39,254 nt of DNA from Fulvivirga imtechensis AK7. Lineage in GTDB: Bacteria; Bacteroidota; Bacteroidia; Cytophagales; Cyclobacteriaceae. The DNA lies in assembly GCF_000331535.1 (NCBI RefSeq), contig NZ_AMZN01000083.1, positions 1-39,254 on the forward strand. The letters run 5' to 3'. Shown in pieces: positions 29,182 to 37,701 of the stretch. A program made the translations under genes and the position numbers. Positions within the stretch are counted from its first letter, which is position 1. The number at the start of each line of letters is the position of its first letter. The notes under the pieces were generated by a model that was given only the letters and a program-made list of their open reading frames with translations, was not told the origin of the DNA and ran no database searches.

Positions 29182-29751
29182 ATGAAGAAACTTTATCTAA
29201 TAGCAGGATGTAATGGGGCTGGAAAAACGACAGCCTCATACTATTTTGCCAGAGATACTAGATTGCAGGGAATTTGTTAATGCTGACGAGATAGCGCGAG
29301 GCCTGTCACCTTTTCAGCCGGAAAAGGCAGGCATACAAGCAGGGAGATTAATGTTGACGAGAATTAAGAATTTACTTAAAATCGGGGAAAACTTTGCTTT
29401 TGAAACAACTTTGTCAACAAAAAGCTATGTTAGCCTTATTAAGATGCTAAACGAGAGGGCTATAAAACCACTTTGCTTTTCTTTTGGTTGAATTCTCCTG
29501 ATCTGGCTGTTTCGCGAGTTAAAATTCGAGTGAAAGAAGGTGGGCATAATATACCGGAAAAAGTAATACGAAGAAGGTACTCTGGTGGATTATATAATTT
29601 TTTTAAATTATATATGCCCATAGTTGACAATTGGATGTTTATAAATAATTCAGGCGAGCCTTATCAGGTTATTGCAGAAGGGTCAGTGAACGAGCTTGAT
29701 ATTACGAATGTTAATTTATTGAAGCAACTAAATGCTGAATACAATGGATGA
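29182..29751 (+). pseudogene. Zeta-toxin-like P-loop kinase gene with two frameshifts
   Basis: Reading across three phases restores a ~190-residue zeta-toxin-family protein. Frame 1 from ATG 29182 gives MKKLYLIAGCNGAGKTTASY (Walker A). After about 29241 the conserved continuation TILPEILDCREFVNADEIA, RGLSPFQPEKAG and NFAFETTLSTKSY is in another phase. After about 29468 it returns to the first phase with LLFFWLNSPDLAVSRVKIRV, KEGGHNIPEKVIRRRY and NNSGEPYQVIAEG. The two shifts compensate (net zero). As sequenced no full kinase can be made, so this is a decayed gene or contains two indel errors. Related zeta proteins phosphorylate UDP-activated sugars. The 3' end overlaps a small partner gene by 8 bases. 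Confidence 0.8.
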
Positions 29752-29935
29752 CAACAAGTATTTTAAAGACGAAAGAGACAAAATCATAAAAGGTCTTGAG
29801 GAGACATACCGAAAATTAATTGAATTCAAAAAGCAAAAAAAGACTCCTATAGTTGTATCAAAAAATGGTGAGATTGTGGAGATTAATCCGAACGAAATAC
29901 AGCCTACCACATCCTACTGGCGTAAAATCATCTAG
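29744..29935 (+). CDS. Small charged protein paired with the zeta-toxin remnant (antitoxin candidate)
   Basis: The product is 63 residues from ATG 29744; an in-frame ATG at 29732 adds four. The protein is mostly charged helix (DERDKIIKGLEETYRKLIEF) followed by a short beta-like TPIVVSKNGEIVEINPNEI. The start lies inside the end of the zeta-like gene (ATGGATGA), which implies translational coupling and a two-gene unit. Its frame is intact although the partner is broken, as expected when an antitoxin outlives its toxin. I recall similar small proteins beside this zeta subfamily, but neutralising activity is inferred. It overlaps the convergent TPR gene's stop by 8 bases. Confidence 0.65.
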   Translation: MDDNKYFKDERDKIIKGLEETYRKLIEFKKQKKTPIVVSKNGEIVEINPNEIQPTTSYWRKII

Positions 29936-30674
29936 ATAGTTTTTTCAGTAGCTCTTGCGCTTCTTTATATTTGGATGACTCGGGAGGAATATTTTTTAAC
30001 GCAGCTATGCAAGCCCTTTTGTCTCCTTGTTTCAGATAGCTTAATGCCAAATACCAATTGGCAGTGGGAGCATAAATGCTATTCCCCTGTTCTATCGCCT
30101 TTAGATGCACTTCAGCTCGTGTATATTCTCCTATTTCTATGAGAGAAAGTGCCAGGTATAGTTTAATGTTGATATGATCAGGATTTGAGGCTAACAACTC
30201 TTCCAGATGCTGGCTCGCTTTGGTATACTGCCCACTGTTAAAAGCAGCTTCGGCAGATTGAGTGAGCAATTGTTCGTTTTCACTCCGGCTGCTGAGGGTT
30301 AAAGGTTCGTAATGCGCGTACTCCTCGTAGGTGGGGGTAGATTGTAGATTGAGGATGTAGACAAAGCTGATGAGTAGTAGTAAGCTGGCTGCTGCTGCCC
30401 AGTAAACACGACTTTTTAGCGAGATGACCTTTCCCTTCTGATTCGTTTCATTAAAGTGGCCGGCAGAAACATGCCCAATAGTGCGTTTTAGATTTTCCTC
30501 GCCCTCTTTTCTGTCAACTCGTGCTTGCAGGTGGCTGTTGATAGCCAAATATGTCTCAACAGTAGCTGCAAATTCCGGATCTGCTGCCATGCGCGCCTCG
30601 AAGCGCGCCAATTCCTCACCTTCCAGTTCTTTTTGAAGGTAGCTTTCTATTTGCTGATAGTCTCTTTCATCCAT
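29928..30674 (-). CDS. Membrane TPR protein, putative anti-sigma factor
   Basis: The 248-residue protein has a cytoplasmic N-terminal domain (about 1-88) starting MDERDYQQIESYLQKELEGE, then ELARFEARMAADPEFAATVE. This is the short helical pattern of Bacteroidota anti-sigma-like proteins. One transmembrane helix follows at about 91-110 (YWAAAASLLLLISFVYIL). A periplasmic TPR domain includes AAFNSGQYTKASQHLEELL and ALSLIEIGEYTRAEVHL. It lies 2 bp after the ECF sigma factor gene. The topology suggests a membrane sensor whose TPR side monitors the envelope while the N-terminus holds the sigma factor. Direct sigma binding is inferred from gene pairing and domain shape. Confidence 0.8.
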   Translation of the reverse strand: MDERDYQQIESYLQKELEGEELARFEARMAADPEFAATVETYLAINSHLQARVDRKEGEENLKRTIGHVSAGHFNETNQKGKVISLKSRVYWAAAASLLLLISFVYILNLQSTPTYEEYAHYEPLTLSSRSENEQLLTQSAEAAFNSGQYTKASQHLEELLASNPDHINIKLYLALSLIEIGEYTRAEVHLKAIEQGNSIYAPTANWYLALSYLKQGDKRACIAALKNIPPESSKYKEAQELLKKLSR

Positions 30675-30676
30675 GG

Positions 30677-31261
30677 CTATTGATCATTCAAATTTTTAAA
30701 CGCATTCGATCCTCGAACAAGTTCTGTTAAGCGGCCCATGCACAGTGACTTCTTCTTGCGAAGATAGGCGTAGGTAACTCCCAATTTCTCCGCAACAGTC
30801 TGCAATGATTTGATTTCCAGCGTCAGCTTGATGATTTCTCGGCACTTTTCACTAATAGCATTAAGCTGTTCTTCTATGATCTTACTTTTGAGCTCATAGC
30901 GTTCCGTACTGTCGGCTACTTGTTCTGCCGCTATATCCAGAGATGTTAATTCATCATCAATTGTTACCTCTTTTCTGTGATTTTCTTTTAAATAGTTTAG
31001 CCATCGTCTTTTGCATAGCAGAAAAAAATAGGCCTCAAATGGACACGTCAGCACCAGGCCCTTCTCATAAGCCTGCCTGTAAATAACGAGTAGTGTTTCC
31101 TGGATAACATCCCGGGCCTGTGATTCATCTCCATTGTTCTTTTTAATGTATGCTACCACTTTAGCAGACCATTTTTCATAGATCTCCCGGACCAGTACAC
31201 TGTCATTGTTCAACAATGCATCGATATATCGTTGATCCTCATGTGGTTCTGATTCCTTCAT
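30677..31261 (-). CDS. ECF-type RNA polymerase sigma factor
   Basis: The product is 194 residues from ATG 31261; a TTG at 31276 would add five. Region 2 is visible as VREIYEKWSAKVVAYIKKNN and ARDVIQETLLVIYRQAYEKG, followed by CPFEAYFFLLCKRRWLNYLK. Region 4 is visible as ISEKCREIIKLTLEIKSLQ, then TVAEKLGVTYAYLRKKKSLC, the DNA-binding helix-turn-helix. The downstream gene encodes a TM-TPR anti-sigma-like partner. It diverges from a lipoprotein-PKD-CHAT gene set across 127 bp containing two GGGGTA(A)CAAA direct repeats, so it probably controls both itself and that set. Confidence 0.88.
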   Translation of the reverse strand: MKESEPHEDQRYIDALLNNDSVLVREIYEKWSAKVVAYIKKNNGDESQARDVIQETLLVIYRQAYEKGLVLTCPFEAYFFLLCKRRWLNYLKENHRKEVTIDDELTSLDIAAEQVADSTERYELKSKIIEEQLNAISEKCREIIKLTLEIKSLQTVAEKLGVTYAYLRKKKSLCMGRLTELVRGSNAFKNLNDQ

Positions 31262-31331
31262 GGATTGCAAGTACAACTATAAAAAGCAAAGCCACAATTT
31301 AATAGATACTTTTTAAAAAAAAATTTCAAAC

Positions 31332-31370
31332 GGGGTAACAAAATAAAAAGCAGTTGATACAGGGGTACAA
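31332..31370. promoter_or_regulatory. Direct repeat GGGGTAACAAA / GGGGTACAAAC in the sigma-lipoprotein divergent region
   Basis: GGGGTAACA at 31332 and GGGGTACAA at 31362 are nearly identical and exactly 30 bases apart, just upstream of the lipoprotein start (31389). GTAAC resembles the -35 element of ECF-sigma promoters. They could be tandem ECF promoters or a regulator site; no convincing -10 was identified. Confidence 0.4.
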
Positions 31371-31388
31371 ACTTTAAAATTAATACAC

Positions 31389-32387
31389 ATGAAAACTTCA
31401 AAATTATTTTTTAAATCCCTCTTGGTTTTAAGTATTCTGGTGACAACCCTCATAGGTTGTAAAGACGATGATAGCAATGTAATCCATGATATAAAAATGC
31501 CTGACGGAGAAGCTCTGCAGCAAAAATATTCAGACTATATAGAAGACGCTAAGCAGCATTTTACTGCTACAGCGGAAAATGGCGTATCTATAGTGGGAGA
31601 GAGAGGTACGCAACTGACCTTTTATTCTGGCGCTTTTACTGATGCAGAAGGCAATGAGGTTGTGGGTGAGGTAGATATTGAGCTGATTGAGATCTTTGAC
31701 AAAGCTGAAATGCTGCTTTCGAAAAAGACGACACAGGGCAGGCAGGAAGATGGTTCTATCGCTACTCTGATATCTGGTGGTGAATTTTTCATTAATGCCA
31801 AACAAGACGGAGAGCAGCTCTTCTTAAAACCAGGAATGGGCTTTCAGCTTGTGGTAAAGGCAGATCCCAATGAAGAAGGAATAATGGATATGCAGCTTTT
31901 TGTGAATGAAAATGAAGAGTGCCTGGAAGCCGATTGTGATGTAGTGTGGGTGGAAGTACAGCAGCGTTTGGAAGTGGGTGATACCCCTAATGGTGAAGGC
32001 GGTACCTACTATGCCTTCGCTGATAATTTCGGATGGACTAACATTGATAGGTGGTACAGCGATCCGAGGCCAAAGACTACAATTTTTGTAGATGTACCTG
32101 AAGGGTATGACAACACCAATTGTACTGTATATCTGTCATATGACGGGGAACCTAATGCGCTGGCCAGATTCGATGTATATGACACTGAAATGGAAATGTT
32201 TACTGAGCATTACGGCCTGATTCCTATTGGCCTGGAAGTTCATTTTATTATAGTCTCCATTGTAGACGATCAGTATCATTATGCCATCCAGGGAGCGACT
32301 ATAGGGGAAAATCACGTAGAGGTGATCAGTGAATTAGCTCCCACTACAGAGGCTGAACTTATTCAATTGATAGAGGATCTGCCATAA
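31389..32387 (+). CDS. Lipoprotein, probably surface-exposed, of the CHAT module
   Basis: This 332-residue protein has a lipoprotein signal ending in LIGC (acylated Cys24), followed at once by KDDDSN. A Lys plus acidic run directly after the lipid-bearing Cys matches the lipoprotein export signal described for Bacteroidota, so it is likely displayed on the cell surface. The mature part is rich in acidic residues and beta-strand patterns (RGTQLTFYSGAFTDAEGNEV, EVDIELIEIFDKAEMLL), with a paired Cys (EECLEADCD). No enzyme motif is recognised. It is the first gene of the plus-strand set divergent from the sigma factor. Confidence 0.8.
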   Translation: MKTSKLFFKSLLVLSILVTTLIGCKDDDSNVIHDIKMPDGEALQQKYSDYIEDAKQHFTATAENGVSIVGERGTQLTFYSGAFTDAEGNEVVGEVDIELIEIFDKAEMLLSKKTTQGRQEDGSIATLISGGEFFINAKQDGEQLFLKPGMGFQLVVKADPNEEGIMDMQLFVNENEECLEADCDVVWVEVQQRLEVGDTPNGEGGTYYAFADNFGWTNIDRWYSDPRPKTTIFVDVPEGYDNTNCTVYLSYDGEPNALARFDVYDTEMEMFTEHYGLIPIGLEVHFIIVSIVDDQYHYAIQGATIGENHVEVISELAPTTEAELIQLIEDLP

Positions 32388-32426
32388 GCAGTTTATTGGT
32401 TCTCCACTATATTTTATATAATTGTA

Positions 32427-32459
32427 AGGTAGCTTTCCTGTTTTACGGGAAGGTTACCT
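32427..32459 (+). terminator. Imperfect stem-loop after the lipoprotein gene
   Basis: AGGTAGCTTTCC and GGGAAGGTTACCT form an imperfect stem-loop 40 bp past the lipoprotein stop. It lacks a clear T-run. It may be a weak terminator or an mRNA-stabilising hairpin separating the lipoprotein gene from the PKD and CHAT genes. Confidence 0.35.
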
Positions 32460-32576
32460 ATTATAAATGAATAAGAATGGATAGCTGGTTGTCGCAATTA
32501 ATGACTACCAGATGATTTACCTCTAGATATTTACACTTTTTGACATAGACTGCCATAGGAAATTAAATCCACCATT

Positions 32577-34556
32577 ATGTTAAAACTATCAGGCATTATT
32601 CTGGCGCTCCTGACTGTATCTTTTGCCACTTCTGCTCAGGTGATGCAGGATACTACCAGCCGAAAAGCTGATATTATCATTGAACAAAGCGGCAACAAGG
32701 CATCATTTTCGGCTCAAACACCGCCATTGATACAGATTTCCGGCGCTCCTCAGGCTTTTTACACCTACTTCTGGGAGTTTGGCGATGGAAACTACAGCTT
32801 TAAAGAAAACCCCGAGCATGTGTACAAGGATAAAGGGGAGTATGAGGTGCGGCTACAAGTCACCAATAACTATGACAATGGCAAACCACCACCCAGCAGG
32901 CCCCAGCCGGTTAAAGTAGGTAGTATTGATCATCAGCCTCTTCCTGTTGTCGAAGAATACGAATCTGAAGGCCTGGCAATGCTAAAAACCCGGGAGCCCG
33001 TTCCCGATGAAGAGATGGTGGTGGTGATGAGCTATGAAAACAAGCTGGCATCCGGCACCAATGGCAAGTTATACCTATACTTTAATGAAAGGAAGTTCAA
33101 AGCCAGTAACTTTAAAATAGTGGAGGTGAGAACGCACCATGGGGAGCGGCAGGTGGAAAATATGCTTCTTTCTCAATATTTTAATACAATGACGGAGGAG
33201 TCGCAGTGGGCATCATTATCATCTGGCCAGGCTGGGCTTCGGTATTTTGGAGAGGGAGATTCTACAAAGAGGAAACATATTTTCGTCACTATCGATGAGT
33301 CTGAGCAGGAGTTTAGCGATAAACTGATTTTTGATTTTAGAGACCTTGCTCCCGGGCAGAGGCGCAATATCTTCTTTACATTCAAAACCACCCCTGAAAT
33401 GATCAAAGATACCAGTGCCATTGTTAAGATCAGAGGCGTATTTGTACCAGACGAGCGTTCAGGGAATCACCAGGTGGAAGACCTGGAAATGGAGATCACA
33501 ACTTCTCATGATCCCAATAAAATGGCCGTTTCCGATACGCGGCTAAACTACCGGACCAGAAAGCATAAAAAGCTGAAGTATAAAGTGCGCTTCCAAAACA
33601 ATGGAGAGGGACCCGCCACTACTATAAAGCTGGATGTAGATGTGCCCGATATTATGGATAAAAGTTCACTGGAAGTGCTTGATATGCATCCAAAATGCCC
33701 CATATGCCCTGATAATGTACCTCAGGTGAGCTACAGTTGCCTGGATACACTATTTTCTGAAAGCCAGATCTCCTTTATATTCAGGAATATTTATCTGCCG
33801 GGGAGCAGGCAAAAGGGCGTGGAAAAATATGATTCTACAAAAGGATTTGTTCAGTACCGGGTGAAGCTGAAGGAAAAGGCTCCCAAAGTTAATTCTACAA
33901 GCCGAACAGCTATTATTTTTGACAAAAACGAACCTATTTTGACCAACTATGCTAAAACGCGCTTCAAGCCCGGGCTTTCTTTGGGGGCAATGGCAGGTTA
34001 CAAGGCTATTCGTGGACTGGAGGATAGCAAAGACTATTTCTTTGGAGTCGCGGTATCACCCTATATGCCGCATCACGGCTATTTACAGGCTGAACTACAG
34101 ATGAGTATTGGCAGTTATAAAGATTTTAATGCCTATGAAGTTAGGACCCCATTTCCCAATGGCATAGAGCTGACGGATATCGAATCGGTGACGGAAGACT
34201 TTGAATATAACTACCTGAACATCACGTTGGTGCCAGCTTCTTACAGGTATAATATTAGCCGGTTTCTAGGCTTCGGAGGAGGGGTGCAGGTGAGCACCAA
34301 ACTTTTCGAGAGGGAGCAGGTATCCAGAGACTATCAATATTTTATCGAATTTGATGGTGGTCGTGAACCGAGCCTGGACAGGAACCGGACGGAGACAGTG
34401 CAGGCAACAGAACGCACTACAGATTTTAACTTTGGAGTTTTTACCGGTGTTGATGCCGGTGTGGATAGGATTGGTCCGCGAGCAGGCGTAAGGTATATCT
34501 ATCAGGCCCGGGTACCTCACAACCAGTGGATGTTTTACCTGATGTGGAAGTTTTAG
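32577..34556 (+). CDS. PKD-domain protein with C-terminal outer-membrane beta-barrel
   Basis: The 659-residue protein begins with a signal peptide (MLKLSGIILALLTVSFATSAQ). Residues about 45-115 form a PKD domain (YFWEFGDGNYSFKENPEHVY, then YEVRLQVTN). The middle region (about 130-460) includes a DUF11/CARDB-like segment (LKYKVRFQNNGEGPATTIKL) and a Cys-rich KCPICPDN loop. From about 465 to the end, alternating aromatic strands (SLGAMAGYKAI, FFGVAVSPYM, GYLQAELQMSI, RYNISRFLGFGGGVQV) end in QWMFYLMWKF. The terminal Phe is typical of outer-membrane barrels. It lies 13 bp ahead of the second CHAT gene and is probably co-transcribed. It could be an outer-membrane receptor or scaffold for that protein; this is inferred. 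Confidence 0.8.
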   Translation: MLKLSGIILALLTVSFATSAQVMQDTTSRKADIIIEQSGNKASFSAQTPPLIQISGAPQAFYTYFWEFGDGNYSFKENPEHVYKDKGEYEVRLQVTNNYDNGKPPPSRPQPVKVGSIDHQPLPVVEEYESEGLAMLKTREPVPDEEMVVVMSYENKLASGTNGKLYLYFNERKFKASNFKIVEVRTHHGERQVENMLLSQYFNTMTEESQWASLSSGQAGLRYFGEGDSTKRKHIFVTIDESEQEFSDKLIFDFRDLAPGQRRNIFFTFKTTPEMIKDTSAIVKIRGVFVPDERSGNHQVEDLEMEITTSHDPNKMAVSDTRLNYRTRKHKKLKYKVRFQNNGEGPATTIKLDVDVPDIMDKSSLEVLDMHPKCPICPDNVPQVSYSCLDTLFSESQISFIFRNIYLPGSRQKGVEKYDSTKGFVQYRVKLKEKAPKVNSTSRTAIIFDKNEPILTNYAKTRFKPGLSLGAMAGYKAIRGLEDSKDYFFGVAVSPYMPHHGYLQAELQMSIGSYKDFNAYEVRTPFPNGIELTDIESVTEDFEYNYLNITLVPASYRYNISRFLGFGGGVQVSTKLFEREQVSRDYQYFIEFDGGREPSLDRNRTETVQATERTTDFNFGVFTGVDAGVDRIGPRAGVRYIYQARVPHNQWMFYLMWKF

Positions 34557-34569
34557 AGGATTTGATGGT

Positions 34570-37233
34570 ATGAGGCTTCTGTATTTTTATATCCTGATTT
34601 TTCTTGCTTTTGGTCATGCATACGGCCAGACAAAGATGGCCAATGATTTTCAGAGGCAGATTGATTATTTTCAACAAAATGATAGCCTTGCCGCATTTAC
34701 CTATACCTGTCTCGATGAATTTTTGAAGCATAAAGATTTTTCAATCCTTGAGGAGATGCGCCGGAAGCAATGGCGCATGCCTGAGTCAGCTCCGGAGGCA
34801 CTTGCTTTGGTTATTTTACTTTCTAATGAGGGTTACTATCGCCTGCGCTATAGCCAAATAGCCATGGCAGTTGGTGCTTATGAAGAGGCGTGGAGGCATT
34901 TTCAGCGATATGATTTTCAGGATTTTGATATAATAGAATATTGTCTGAAACCATTGGGTAATGCTTATAGCATGTTGGGAGATTATACAAGTGCAGAAAA
35001 TATTATTAAAAGCTATCTGCTACGAGCGCGGCAGCAGGATAATAGCGAACAGGTAGTGGCAGCATTGATCAATTTATCGATCGTCTATCATGACACTGGA
35101 CAGTATGAAAGAGCTGTTGACGTACTACATAGGGCCATTGGTGAGCCGGCTTTTTCTGATAAGGCCGGACTTGTCCATTCCAACCTGGCTAAAAGCTATT
35201 TGCAGTTGGGGCAATTGTGGCAAGCTAAGGCTTCTGCGTTAAGAGCATTAAAACTTTTTAAAAAGAAAGAATCAGATAATACAAGCCATCTTTTAAATAC
35301 GTATAGTACATTGTCATTGGTTAGTCTGGAAGAAAAAGACACTTTAAAGGCGCTTGGTTTTCTGGAGCAGGCAGCGGGGCTACCTAGTGGCGCCAAGGGA
35401 GTAAGTATAAGGGAATCGGCCAAGGTGAGCATTCAAATTTCAGGAATTCAGACAGCTTTGGGTAATTATGAAGCTGCGCTGGCCGGATATAGAACAACAT
35501 TATTGGGCCTTATTCCAAAATGGAACAAGAAGGGATTGCCCGATGATACATTATTGTATGCCGAAAATACCTTAAAGGAACTTTTTGATGGTATGGCAGC
35601 AGTGTATCTTAATGCAGATTCCTTGGATGAGGCACTTCAATGCTATAAAAAGAGCTTTGAAGTAGAGGAATTGCTAAAAGCTACCTACAGCTATAGGGAA
35701 TCAAAATACCTGTTACAAAATGAGAACAGGGAGCGGACGGAGCGTGTTATTGGCCTGTACTATATGCTTTTTCAGAAATATGGGGATAGTCGCTACTTGC
35801 AACAGGCTTTTATTATAGCAGAACGAACCAAGTCTATTGCGCTGAAAGATGAGCTGAACAGCCGGAGTACCTGGTCTAAATTGGCTAATGACTCGTTGTG
35901 GCTGAAAAAAAATGAACTTATCCGTCAGAAAGCCCTGGTGGAAAATGCACTGATACAAGAGCAGTTGAAGGGAGCGACAGCAGACATAACTGTTATTCAA
36001 GGATTTATCGAGGCTAAAAATAAACTTACTCTTGATTCAAAGGAGCTGGAACGTTTTGTTAGTAGTGATTTTGATCGTTTTGAAAAGCAACTCCAACAGC
36101 TCAGCTTGCCAGCTCTTGAGACGAAATTGGAGAAAGATGGCGTTACACTGGTAGAATACTTCTTTGGTACGGAGTCATTGTATGTTTTTGTGCTTAACGG
36201 GAGTACGGTTGAATTGTATCGTGATGCTGATATTGAGGGACTTCGACAATTGGTGAAGGATTACAGCAGCTTTTTTGTTGATGAGGCAAAGATCAATGCT
36301 GCACCAAAGGCCTTTGCACAGGTCTCTTGGAAGCTATACAGTAGGCTGTTTCCTATACAGCCCAACACACCAATGTTCATTATTCCTGATGGGTTGCTTA
36401 ATTTTCTGCCCTTTGAACCGCTGCTGACGGAGGTGCCGGTTTCTGGCGATTATGGAATGTGGCCCTGGTTACTGACCAAAGCACCGATTCTTTATCAATA
36501 TTCGGGTACTTCCTACCTTCGGACGGAGCAGTTTGGTTCTTTTTCTTCCAATAAGATCCTGGGTATTTTTCCTCATTTTGAAGACACTGACAGGTATCTG
36601 AAGTATTCAGAAGAAGAGGTAGACCATATTTCGGAGTATTTAAAGGGGGATTTTTTTCAACAGCAGCAAGCCACCAAACAGGCTTTTGTTGATCATGCTG
36701 CAAATTACCCTGTTATTCATCTTTCTACACATGCAAAAGCCGGAGGAATTTATGAGCCGCCCTCTATTGCCTTTATAGATTCGGCTCTATATCTCCCTGA
36801 GATATATGGGATGAATTTGCAAACGGAATTGCTGGTGCTGGGAGCCTGTGAAACAGGGATCGGGAAGCTTTATAGAGGGGAAGGACCGTTAAGCCTGGCC
36901 AGCGGCTTTTTTCATGCGGGTGTTAAAAATATTGTACTATCACTTTGGAAGGTCAATGATTTTTCTACCTCGAAGCTAATGGCCAATTTTTATAGCCATT
37001 ATGCTCAACTACCGCAGCCACACCTGGCATTATACCAGGCTAAAGTAGATTATCTTTTAGACGATAAAATAAGTATTGATAAGAAGTCTCCTTATTACTG
37101 GGCATCATTTGTTTACTATGGAGGTACTCAGGCCCATCGGCAACGTGAGCCTGCCTACTATTACTACTGTTTGGAAGCGGCAACGATACTATTACTGGCC
37201 GGGCTGATTTTTTGGTATCGTGTTATTAAGTAG
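34570..37233 (+). CDS. Secreted, membrane-anchored TPR-CHAT protein (caspase-like), CHAT2
   Basis: The 887-residue protein has a signal peptide (MRLLYFYILIFLAFGHAYGQ). TPRs fill about 80-400, for example LGNAYSMLGDYTSAENIIK and LSIVYHDTGQYERAVDVLH. A helical linker leads to the CHAT domain at about 520-850, with His721 (VIHLSTHAKAGG) and Cys760 (LVLGACETGIG) as the putative catalytic dyad. LSLWKVNDFSTSKLM and SPYYWASFVYYGG close the fold. Residues about 865-884 (a CLEAATILLLAGLIFWYR helix) form a C-terminal transmembrane anchor with a basic tail, placing the TPR and CHAT domains in the periplasm. It is the last gene of the sigma-linked set. Compared with CHAT1 at 5606 it is shorter and anchored. 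Substrate unknown. Confidence 0.88.
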   Translation: MRLLYFYILIFLAFGHAYGQTKMANDFQRQIDYFQQNDSLAAFTYTCLDEFLKHKDFSILEEMRRKQWRMPESAPEALALVILLSNEGYYRLRYSQIAMAVGAYEEAWRHFQRYDFQDFDIIEYCLKPLGNAYSMLGDYTSAENIIKSYLLRARQQDNSEQVVAALINLSIVYHDTGQYERAVDVLHRAIGEPAFSDKAGLVHSNLAKSYLQLGQLWQAKASALRALKLFKKKESDNTSHLLNTYSTLSLVSLEEKDTLKALGFLEQAAGLPSGAKGVSIRESAKVSIQISGIQTALGNYEAALAGYRTTLLGLIPKWNKKGLPDDTLLYAENTLKELFDGMAAVYLNADSLDEALQCYKKSFEVEELLKATYSYRESKYLLQNENRERTERVIGLYYMLFQKYGDSRYLQQAFIIAERTKSIALKDELNSRSTWSKLANDSLWLKKNELIRQKALVENALIQEQLKGATADITVIQGFIEAKNKLTLDSKELERFVSSDFDRFEKQLQQLSLPALETKLEKDGVTLVEYFFGTESLYVFVLNGSTVELYRDADIEGLRQLVKDYSSFFVDEAKINAAPKAFAQVSWKLYSRLFPIQPNTPMFIIPDGLLNFLPFEPLLTEVPVSGDYGMWPWLLTKAPILYQYSGTSYLRTEQFGSFSSNKILGIFPHFEDTDRYLKYSEEEVDHISEYLKGDFFQQQQATKQAFVDHAANYPVIHLSTHAKAGGIYEPPSIAFIDSALYLPEIYGMNLQTELLVLGACETGIGKLYRGEGPLSLASGFFHAGVKNIVLSLWKVNDFSTSKLMANFYSHYAQLPQPHLALYQAKVDYLLDDKISIDKKSPYYWASFVYYGGTQAHRQREPAYYYYCLEAATILLLAGLIFWYRVIK

Positions 37234-37236
37234 TGT

Positions 37237-37625
37237 TTGTAAGAAACCTCCAAATGACTTTAACAAAACGTTTTCCAGAAAGAGCGGGATGAAGTACCAA
37301 AAAGCGGAGTCTCGTGCAGTTGCCCATAGCCATTAACTTAACAGTCAATATAGTCCCGGAGGAGATACGCGGTAACTTAAAGAAACTATGACTTTTAGAA
37401 ACTACATTCACACCTCACCCATCAAAAGCCTGTGTTTTTACTGCAGTCTGTACATCCCTCTCCTTGAGGAGAGGGCGGTTCTTCTGTGCTTATATTTCAG
37501 CCTGTTCAAGGGTGAGGTGATAACTCAATGCGAAGAATAAAAATGATTGGATTTAGAGTTTTTCCATCATTTTACGAGGTCTACAGGCATTGAGTTCCTA
37601 GCGGAGTTATCGAGGCAAGTTCGGG
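37237..37625 (+). repeat. Dispersed repeat element, copy B
   Basis: This repeat starts within a few bases of the CHAT2 stop and matches copy A (11400-11832) block for block in the same orientation. The identical palindrome CCCTCTCCTTGAGGAGAGGG lies at 37456-37475 and the outer arms CACCTCACC / GGTGAGGTG at 37411-37419 and 37511-37519. The left CATAGCC(A)TTAACTTA block (37325-37340) is kept, but the right inverted partner of copy A is missing. It accounts for most of the 468-bp gap before the DJ-1 gene. Confidence 0.8.
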
Positions 37626-37701
37626 ACAGGCTGGATGACTGCTGCTCTTAAGCATTTTTATATCGAACTCACGTTAGCATATAGTTGTAGCTCATATCGT
37701 A

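Noticed and set aside
34570-37233. TPR-CHAT as a Csx29-like part of a type III-E CRISPR (gRAMP) system
   Set aside because: No CRISPR array, Cas7-like fusion or other cas gene is present, and the protein is exported.
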